Assembly: GCA_030432455.1 (NCBI GenBank)
Contig: JAUIHC010000152.1
Span: 1-7,194 of the forward strand
Direction of reading: 5' to 3'
DNA: 7,194 nt
DNA from: Phycisphaerae bacterium
GTDB lineage: Bacteria; Planctomycetota; Phycisphaerae; Phycisphaerales; SM1A02
The first letter of the stretch is position 1, and every line of letters starts with the position of its first letter. Of this stretch, positions 1-4,786 are shown in pieces. The translations under genes and the position numbers were made by a program. The notes beneath the pieces are model-generated. The model worked only from the letters and a program-made list of their open reading frames with translations. It had not been told where the DNA came from and did no database searches.

Positions 1-997
1 TGCCGTTGGCGACGCGATCCATCGTGGCGTACATCGCGGCATACGGAACCGCTGCGGGCCGGATCGACCGATGCAGCAGGAGGTCGAAGACCGCCACCTG
101 CACCGGCAACCCGTGCGGCATCGCGAAAGTGACCGCCTCCTCGGGTTCACTCGCACGCAGCGGGCCGGCCTCTCGCAGTGTTTCGCAGAACGCGACCCGC
201 GAGACGCCGTCCTGATCGCCCCGCCGATCGACGAAGTCGAATCGCCATCGCCCGTCCACCAGTTCGCTGATGATCTCCTCGCCGCCGACGTCGGCGCCGG
301 GACTCGAGAACGCCGGAAGCAGGGGCGAGGTCGCGAGTGACACGTCCTCGGTGTCGGACGCTCGCCAGACCGAGAGTCCGGCATGGATGTTCCACGGTGG
401 CCCCGCCCGGTGCCGTTCCAGTTCCTCGACCAGCGTCACCGCGGAGAGATTCGCCGCGCCGCCAGTCGTGTCGGGTGCGACGATCATCGCCCCGAGCCGG
501 GCCCGCGCCGAGACCCCCACCGTCAGCAGCGTGCTCTCGAAGTGCTGCTGTCGGATCCGCCGAAGCACCGCCTTCCGAGCCGTATCGTCGAGTTCGCCCG
601 CGGCGATGACCTCGAGCGTTGCCGCCGAGATCCCTCGCCGATGGATCCGGTCGAGCAGATCGTCCACCGCCGCCCGCAGAGCGGTGAACTCCGGGGCGGG
701 ACATCCCGCCCGCTCGATCGCGTCGAGGATCTTCTGCCAGCCCTTCGCCCGCGGCAGACTGCCGAGGATGCCCGCGACGTCGGCGATCGTCGCGATGCGG
801 AGGCACCGCCACCCCGAGGTCTTGTCGAGCCCGAGCGCCTCCGCGATCTGACGACTGGTGAAATCCGAATCGGGCGGCAGCACCGAACGGATCGCCGACC
901 GGAGCGTTCGACGGACCTGCAGCGCAGCATCCGTCATCTCCCGGAGGATCGGCCGAAAGTCGAGCGTGGATGTCCGATTGGGCGGCGGCTCGTTCAC
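1..997 (-). CDS. Hypothetical protein with possible N-terminal helix-turn-helix (C-terminus off the left edge)
   Basis: The minus strand is open from a stop at 1108-1106 to the left edge, with codons strongly biased to G or C at the third position and a natural protein composition. I do not recognise the family. The only usual start before the stop is GTG at 997-995; the first ATG is at 937-935 (residue 21 here). Neither has a well-placed Shine-Dalgarno, so the start is uncertain. About 332 residues are visible. Residues about 46-69 (FTSRQIAEALGLDKTSGW and following) look like a helix-turn-helix, with QIAEALGLDKTS as the turn and recognition-helix candidate, which suggests a DNA-binding regulator. 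The rest is mixed helix and strand with no catalytic motif I can name. There is no signal peptide or membrane segment, so it is probably cytoplasmic. It is transcribed divergently from the secreted-protein gene at 1239. The regulator role is inference only. Confidence 0.75.
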   Translation of the reverse strand, partial: MNEPPPNRTSTLDFRPILREMTDAALQVRRTLRSAIRSVLPPDSDFTSRQIAEALGLDKTSGWRCLRIATIADVAGILGSLPRAKGWQKILDAIERAGCPAPEFTALRAAVDDLLDRIHRRGISAATLEVIAAGELDDTARKAVLRRIRQQHFESTLLTVGVSARARLGAMIVAPDTTGGAANLSAVTLVEELERHRAGPPWNIHAGLSVWRASDTEDVSLATSPLLPAFSSPGADVGGEEIISELVDGRWRFDFVDRRGDQDGVSRVAFCETLREAGPLRASEPEEAVTFAMPHGLPVQVAVFDLLLHRSIRPAAVPYAAMYATMDRVANG

Positions 998-1068
998 CGG
1001 CGCAGGATAGACACCGGGCCCGGAATCGTCGCCGATCGCGGCACCCTCGACCGAGATTTCTCGCCCCC

Positions 1069-1100
1069 GCGCTTCGCGAGGCGCGCTTCGCGAGGCGAAG
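1069..1100. repeat. 14-bp tandem repeat with overlapping hairpin
   Basis: GCGCTTCGCGAGGC occurs twice head to tail at 1069-1082 and 1083-1096. The second copy runs into GAAG, so CTTCGC (1086-1091) and GCGAAG (1095-1100) form a perfect 6-bp stem around a GAG loop. It lies upstream of both divergent genes. It could be an operator, a structured leader of the minus-strand transcript, or a dispersed intergenic repeat; the sequence alone does not decide. Confidence 0.6.
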
Positions 1101-1225
1101 ACGCGTCAAGGCCCCCTTCCGGCGCTGAATTCGAGGGTCGAGTCGGTAGGTTTGGGACGAGCGGCGCCCCCGGTTCACGCCGCGACTGTTCTCAGCGTTC
1201 CCCACTGTCACGGCACCCAAACCCG

Positions 1226-1231
1226 AAAGGA
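1226..1231 (+). promoter_or_regulatory. Shine-Dalgarno for the secreted protein at 1239
   Basis: AAAGGA lies 7 bases before the ATG at 1239. It is the only clear ribosome binding site in the window, and it settles this start over the longer in-frame opening at 1152. Confidence 0.75.
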
Positions 1232-1238
1232 AAAAGCC

Positions 1239-1871
1239 ATGAGTTCCTCGGATCGTCTTACCCGATATCTCACCCTCGCCGCCGTTCCCATGGCCGCGAC
1301 CTCGGCCGCCGTCGCCGACACCTATCACGCGTCCAGCAGTACGCCCGTCACCGTCTCGGCGAGCGGGTCCTCGTCCTCCCAGAGGGCGACCCTGTTCACC
1401 GTTCTGGGCGACAGATTCAGGATCCAAGTGTCGCAATCAAGCTCATATGCCACGGCCATCATCCGGAAGATGGACAACCGGGGAGGTCCCCTGAAGGGAT
1501 TCTTCAACGAGCAATCTCAGGCTCGCACGGTGAGCGCCGCCGCCAGTCCCGACTTTGCCTCCCTTGACGTCTGGTGGTCCTCCTACAGCGGCGGCCCAAA
1601 CCCTTCCGGAACTCTGGACACCGGACGCCACTTCCTCGGATTCATCTCCGGCGACCCCAACGGCACCACGGTCAGCGGGTTCTTCGAGTACGAGCTGATC
1701 TCGAATGGCTCCTCCGTCTCACTCACCATCCATCAATGGGCGTACAACCTCGACAGCCCCATCACCATGCCGGCGAGCAACGCCGGGGGCGCCGTCCCCG
1801 GTCTCGGCGGACTTGCCGCCCTCGCCTGCGGTGCCGCGGGGGTGCGTCGCCGACGGCAGCGGGCCGCCTGA
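1239..1871 (+). CDS. Secreted protein with PEP-CTERM-like C-terminal sorting signal
   Basis: The product has 210 residues. Residues 1-26 form a signal peptide: charged start (R6, R9), hydrophobic core, and an AVA cleavage site before D27. The C-terminus is tripartite: VPG at 186-188, a small hydrophobic stretch (residues 189-202), then RRRRQR at 203-208. This matches the logic of PEP-CTERM proteins, which are processed and sorted by an exosortase, although the canonical VPEP is replaced by VPG, as I recall is common in Phycisphaerae. The mature part (27-185) is rich in Ser, Gly, Thr and aromatic residues and is probably beta-sheet; it has one cysteine, C197, which lies in the sorting segment. 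I see no catalytic motif and do not recognise the domain. The start is fixed by the Shine-Dalgarno and signal peptide. A strong hairpin follows the stop, so it is probably monocistronic. The function of the mature domain is unknown. Confidence 0.9.
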   Translation: MSSSDRLTRYLTLAAVPMAATSAAVADTYHASSSTPVTVSASGSSSSQRATLFTVLGDRFRIQVSQSSSYATAIIRKMDNRGGPLKGFFNEQSQARTVSAAASPDFASLDVWWSSYSGGPNPSGTLDTGRHFLGFISGDPNGTTVSGFFEYELISNGSSVSLTIHQWAYNLDSPITMPASNAGGAVPGLGGLAALACGAAGVRRRRQRAA

Positions 1872-1872
1872 G

Positions 1873-1946
1873 GTCGAACCAACTCGTCCATCGTCTCCTT
1901 CCCGACGGCGCCCGGCTCTTCGCGAGTCGGGCGTCGTTGGTTCGAC
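1873..1946 (+). terminator. 17-bp RNA hairpin with competing 11-bp inverted repeat
   Basis: Positions 1902-1918 pair without interruption with 1924-1940, giving 17 pairs, three of them G-U, around the loop TTCGC (1919-1923). The G-U pairs (1904-1938, 1908-1934, 1915-1927) would be A-C mismatches in the opposite transcript, so the structure favours plus-strand RNA. It starts 30 bases after the TGA of the secreted protein and ends 36 bases before the next ATG. A perfect 11-bp inverted repeat (GTCGAACCAAC at 1873-1883, GTTGGTTCGAC at 1936-1946) shares 1936-1940 with the long stem, so the two folds compete. There is no U-tract, so this may be an intrinsic terminator of the U-poor kind, an RNA-stabilising 3' end, or an attenuator for the HAD gene. 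Confidence 0.6.
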
Positions 1947-1976
1947 ACCGGATCGCGACCCGGCGATGATGCGTCG

Positions 1977-2669
1977 ATGCCTCCCTCGACCCTCGTGCTT
2001 CTCGACATCGACGCCACGCTTCTTGACACGCAGGACGCGGGCGTCGTCGCGTACGAACGCGCGAGCGCCCGTCACTTCGGCGTGGCATTCGACTTCGAGA
2101 ACGTTCCGGTGCACGGGCGGCTCGATCACGAGAACTACGCCGATGCGGTGATCCGCCACGGACTCGAGGTCGATCACCGCGCCGAGCAGCCCGCGTTCCG
2201 AGCCGCCTACGGCGCGGCGCTCGCCGAGATCGCGACCGAACTCGGCGGCTTCCGGGCGTGCCCCGACATCGAGCCGTTCCTCGCCGCGATGGTGGCGGAC
2301 CCCTCGATCGAACTCGGACTCCTGACCGGCAACTGGGAGGAGACCGGCCGACTGAAGATCCGCCACGCCGGTCTCGACGACTCGATCTTCCGGGTGAACG
2401 CCTTCGCCGATCACGGCGAACACCGCGACGAACTGGTGCCGGTCGCGGTCGCGGCGTTCGCCGCGCTGCACGGCGACTTCCCCGCCCGCACCGTGGTGGT
2501 CGGCGACACGCCGCGGGACGTCCAGTGCGCCCTCGCGGGCGACGCGATCGCGCTCGCGGTCGCGACCGGGATCCACAGCGTCGAGGTGCTGCAGAACGCG
2601 GGCGCCCATCGCGTCGTCGGCACCCTCGCCCCGACCCACGACCTGCTCGAATTCATCCGGCACGGATGA
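1977..2669 (+). CDS. HAD-superfamily hydrolase (phosphoglycolate phosphatase-like)
   Basis: The product has 230 residues, a usual length for a small HAD phosphatase. All four HAD motifs are present: motif I DIDATLLDT with nucleophile D10 and acid/base D12; motif II LLTGN with T117; motif III K127 in the helix after TGNWEETGRLK; motif IV VVVGDTPRDV with D177 and D181 for magnesium. Residues about 17-95 between motifs I and II form a helical C1-type cap, which places it near phosphoglycolate phosphatase and beta-phosphoglucomutase relatives. The expected reaction is Mg-dependent hydrolysis of a small phosphomonoester through an aspartyl-phosphate; the substrate cannot be read. There is no signal peptide, so it is cytoplasmic. 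The ATG at 1977 sits 10 codons before the nucleophile Asp; nearby ATGs at 1966 and 1969 are out of frame. No Shine-Dalgarno is visible. Hairpins flank it on both sides, arguing for separate expression. Confidence 0.92.
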   Translation: MPPSTLVLLDIDATLLDTQDAGVVAYERASARHFGVAFDFENVPVHGRLDHENYADAVIRHGLEVDHRAEQPAFRAAYGAALAEIATELGGFRACPDIEPFLAAMVADPSIELGLLTGNWEETGRLKIRHAGLDDSIFRVNAFADHGEHRDELVPVAVAAFAALHGDFPARTVVVGDTPRDVQCALAGDAIALAVATGIHSVEVLQNAGAHRVVGTLAPTHDLLEFIRHG

Positions 2670-2675
2670 CGCCGG

Positions 2676-2735
2676 GGAGGTCCGCCGGCCGCCGCCCCGG
2701 GCGGCGCCGACCGCGACGACGGCCCGGCGGCCTCC
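2676..2735 (+). terminator. GC-rich nested hairpins after the HAD gene
   Basis: GGAGG (2676-2680) pairs with CCTCC (2731-2735), and CCGCCGG (2682-2688) with CCGGCGG (2724-2730), giving 12 pairs with one bulged T at 2681. Inside lies a second perfect stem, GCCGCC (2691-2696) with GGCGGC (2700-2705). It begins 6 bases after the HAD stop. No U-tract follows, so intrinsic termination is plausible but not certain, and an almost pure GC segment pairs easily by chance. Confidence 0.45.
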
Positions 2736-2832
2736 GCGAGTTCGACAGTGTCGCGGCTCTGGTACCCAGGTCATCGACTCACGCGGAAATTCAGGGGCGA
2801 GGTTCTTCTTCGGATCGTGGGCGGTCGCGGCG

Positions 2833-2852
2833 CCATTCCGCCCCATTCCGCC
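2833..2852. repeat. 10-bp tandem direct repeat CCATTCCGCC
   Basis: CCATTCCGCC occurs at 2833-2842 and again immediately at 2843-2852. A spacing of 10 bp places both copies on the same face of the helix. It lies about 60 bp upstream of the candidate -35 element, a position where an activator could bind. The repeat is certain; a regulatory role is a guess. Confidence 0.5.
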
Positions 2853-2912
2853 AAACCCGCGCCACGCGAGTCTCTCCAATGCCCGGGGCCGCGCTTTCCT
2901 CGAACCTCGCCA

Positions 2913-2941
2913 TTGAACCGGCATCGGCGATTCTCTATCTT
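2913..2941 (+). promoter_or_regulatory. Candidate sigma70 promoter for the dockerin operon
   Basis: TTGAAC (2913-2918) matches four of six bases of the -35 consensus, and TATCTT (2936-2941) matches four of six of the -10, with a 17-bp spacer. Transcription would start near 2948, leaving a leader of about 43 bases before the ATG at 2991. The stretch is AT-richer than its surroundings, which supports it. This rests on motif matching only. Confidence 0.4.
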
Positions 2942-2990
2942 GGCCGTCTGGACGATTTCCCTGACTTCTCAGGCTCCCGGACGAAACAGC

Positions 2991-4772
2991 ATGAACATCC
3001 GTCACCTCGCCGTCTCGACGGCAGCGATCGCCATGGCCTCCAGCGCGAACCTTGCCGACGCCGACGTCACCGGGGCCGTCTTCGTGACCTATCCCGTCGT
3101 CGCCGAGGACTTCGGGGGAAACACAGTCTCGGTGATCGTCCAGGATCTCTACCTGCTCTCGGACGACCCGAAGGACACCAACCTCAACGTCTACGACCTG
3201 GTGTTCACCGACTTCGCGAAGGTCCCCTACTTCCAGAGCTTCACCGGCACCGGCTGGGTCCCGACCAATCTTGGCGGCCCATTCGACACCGACGCCCTCC
3301 GGCGTGCCGACTCCTTCGTGACGGTCGGAGGCTTCGAGCAGGGTCTGGATCGGATGCCCGAACAGTCGCCCGGCGCCGGCGCCGGCACCGGCCTCGATCC
3401 GAACTTCGGCGGCAACAGCGCCCAGTACCCCGGGAATCTCGCGGGCTGGTACAACGGCTCGCCGCCGAACTACAACGGGCAGGTCGGCGACACGATCGTG
3501 GGGCTGGCGTGTCTCGTGGGCCGCTTCGCCTACGACGGCGACTTCACGCTTGAAGGTTCCGCCCTGTCGGTCACCTGGAACCAGGGCATCGGCACCCCCG
3601 GAAAGCAGGCAGGCTTCACGGTGGTGGAGACGACCTGCCCGACCTGCGAGGACTGCGACGGCAACGGCGTCTGGGATGTGGTGGATCTGGCCAACGGCAC
3701 CTCCGACGACTGCGATGGCGACGGCCTGCTCGACATCTGCGAATCCAACGACGACTGCGATCTCGACGGGCAGCCTGACTCGTGCCAGATCAGCAACGAT
3801 TCGAGCCTCGATCTCAACAACGACGGCGTCCTCGACTCGTGCCAGAACGTGCCGTTCAGCGGCCTCACGACCGAGATCGTGCCGATCCTCGACCGCGGAT
3901 ACCTCTCCGACATCCCCGGCTCCGCCATCTGCTATCGGCTCTACGCGACCGTGGACGCGCCGAACGCCCAGGTGATCGGGCTCTACGGCAACGAGGACCA
4001 CGCACTCTCCATCGCGGCCGACGGTGGATTCTGGCAGGCGCCGCTCGGCGGCGATCTCACCTCGTCGGTGCCGTGCGACGAGGCGGGCATGTTCCCAGAC
4101 CTTCGCTTCGACTCCTGGCTCACGGTCAACGCCACCTGCGCCTCGGACGACATGACCCTGCAGGCCGGCATGAACTTCAAGGCCTTCAACGCGGGCGGCG
4201 GCATCGACACCAGCAACGGCATCGTCTTCGTCGATCCCGACCAGCCCCAGTCCTTCCCCGACGACCAAGGCCGTGTGCTTCTGGCTCAACTCACCTCCAT
4301 CGACGGCTCGCTCCCGTCCGGCCGGATCAACGTCCTCGGCTTCAACCCCGCGGGCGAGGAATGGTTCGCCTTCGAAGTCGAGTGGCCCGAACCGCCGCTG
4401 GTCGACTGCAACGACAACGGCGTGCAGGATGCGATCGACATCGGATCTGGTGCGAGCATCGACTGCTCGCTGGACGGCATCCCCGACGAGTGCCAGTTCG
4501 ACCAGATGATGACCGACTGCAACGACAACGGAGTCTGGGACGTCTGCGACATCGCCGATGGCACCAGCATCGACGACGACGGCGACCTCCGTCCGGACGA
4601 GTGCTGCTTCGGTGACGCCGATCGCGACGGCGACGTGGATGTGGACGACATCATCGAGATCATCATCAGTTGGAACGACGTCGGATTCAGCTACGCCGAT
4701 CTCGATGGCGACGGCGTGGTCGACGGCAGCGATCTCTCCCTCGTCCTGGGAGCGTTCGGGACCTGCGAGTGA
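2991..4772 (+). CDS. Secreted multidomain protein with calcium-loop modules and dockerin-like C-terminus
   Basis: The product has 593 residues. The ATG at 2991 was chosen because it starts a clean signal peptide (residues 1-25, cleavage near LADA before D26); no strong Shine-Dalgarno is visible. Domains in order: about 26-215, a probable beta-sandwich I cannot name, with WNQGIGTPG at 197-205; 221-284, two 30-residue Asp/Cys modules; about 286-470, a second beta-rich domain (CYRLYATVDAPNAQVIGLYG) resembling a domain I recall from secreted planctomycete and Bacteroidetes proteins; 472-538, two more modules; 541-593, a dockerin-like domain ending FGTCE. The overall plan fits the group called GC-type dockerin domain-anchored proteins in Phycisphaerales. 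It is probably extracellular or surface-attached and binds calcium. No catalytic residues are apparent, so a structural or ligand-binding role is likelier than an enzymatic one. It heads a likely two-gene unit with the gene starting at its stop codon. Confidence 0.92.
   Translation: MNIRHLAVSTAAIAMASSANLADADVTGAVFVTYPVVAEDFGGNTVSVIVQDLYLLSDDPKDTNLNVYDLVFTDFAKVPYFQSFTGTGWVPTNLGGPFDTDALRRADSFVTVGGFEQGLDRMPEQSPGAGAGTGLDPNFGGNSAQYPGNLAGWYNGSPPNYNGQVGDTIVGLACLVGRFAYDGDFTLEGSALSVTWNQGIGTPGKQAGFTVVETTCPTCEDCDGNGVWDVVDLANGTSDDCDGDGLLDICESNDDCDLDGQPDSCQISNDSSLDLNNDGVLDSCQNVPFSGLTTEIVPILDRGYLSDIPGSAICYRLYATVDAPNAQVIGLYGNEDHALSIAADGGFWQAPLGGDLTSSVPCDEAGMFPDLRFDSWLTVNATCASDDMTLQAGMNFKAFNAGGGIDTSNGIVFVDPDQPQSFPDDQGRVLLAQLTSIDGSLPSGRINVLGFNPAGEEWFAFEVEWPEPPLVDCNDNGVQDAIDIGSGASIDCSLDGIPDECQFDQMMTDCNDNGVWDVCDIADGTSIDDDGDLRPDECCFGDADRDGDVDVDDIIEIIISWNDVGFSYADLDGDGVVDGSDLSLVLGAFGTCE
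3651..3842 (+). repeat. First pair of 30-residue Asp/Cys calcium-loop modules
   Basis: Residues 221-250 and 255-284 of the protein at 2991 are two modules of exactly 30 residues separated by four (ESND). Each begins Asp-Cys and ends in Cys, with Asp at module positions 1, 9, 20 and 28 and Gly at 6. The Asp/Asn spacing gives two EF-hand or thrombospondin-type-3-like calcium loops per module. The pair joins the N-terminal domain to the middle domain. Cys at positions 2 and 30 could form disulfides outside the cell. Confidence 0.75.
4404..4604 (+). repeat. Second pair of 30-residue Asp/Cys calcium-loop modules
   Basis: Residues 472-501 and 509-538 are two more modules with the same Asp and Cys positions, separated by seven residues. 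Both begin DCNDNGV; they end IPDEC and RPDEC. They lie between the middle domain and the dockerin-like end, so they probably act as a rigid calcium-stiffened spacer. The fourth copy is the best match at protein level to the first (GVWDV and GTS shared at equivalent positions). Confidence 0.75.
4611..4769 (+). other. Dockerin-like domain, GC type
   Basis: Residues 541-593 hold two EF-hand-like loops, DADRDGDVDVDD (542-553) and DLDGDGVVDGSD (570-581), each with Asp at loop positions 1, 3, 5, 9 and 12, followed by helices rich in Ile, Leu and Val. This is the calcium-dependent duplicated fold of dockerins. Cys539 just before it and Cys592 at its end could clamp the fold. In cellulosomes dockerins bind cohesins; no cohesin is visible here, and the partner in planctomycetes is not something I can name. 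Confidence 0.85.
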
Positions 4773-4786
4773 GCGGGCGCCCGGCC

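Larger units (their letters stand above)
998..1238. other. Divergent intergenic region
   Basis: This gap separates the minus-strand gene from the plus-strand secreted-protein gene, so it should carry promoters for both directions. I see no convincing -35/-10 pair on either strand. It holds a 14-bp tandem repeat with an overlapping hairpin near 1069-1100 and the Shine-Dalgarno of the right-hand gene. No convincing small gene is visible. Confidence 0.5.
2670..2990. other. Intergenic region of about 320 bases upstream of the dockerin operon
   Basis: This gap holds terminator-like hairpins next to the HAD stop, a 10-bp tandem repeat at 2833-2852 and a sigma70-like promoter at 2913-2941. An in-frame extension of the downstream gene to 2748 exists, but its Arg- and Pro-rich translation does not look like protein and it would bury the signal peptide. 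I see no separate gene here. Confidence 0.6.

Noticed and set aside
1021..1108. Extension of the minus-strand gene beyond GTG 997
   Set aside because: The frame is open to the stop at 1108-1106 but contains no ATG, GTG or TTG, so it cannot start there by usual rules.
1152..1238. N-terminal extension of the PEP-CTERM-like protein to an ATG at 1152
   Set aside because: The ATG at 1239 has a well-spaced AAAGGA and begins the signal peptide directly.
147..1436. A 429-codon minus-strand open frame over the left part of the window
   Set aside because: Its translation is Arg- and Gly-rich and without motifs. A different minus-strand frame, open from 1108 to the left edge, reads as normal protein and must be the coding one in 1-997.
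383..1567. A 394-codon plus-strand open frame overlapping the left-hand genes
   Set aside because: The composition is Arg/Pro-rich shadow sequence, it is antisense to the minus-strand gene, and it overlaps the well-supported secreted-protein gene in another frame.
2748..2990. N-terminal extension of the dockerin protein to an ATG at 2748
   Set aside because: The extension is Arg- and Pro-rich, covers the candidate promoter, and would put 81 residues before an otherwise perfect signal peptide.
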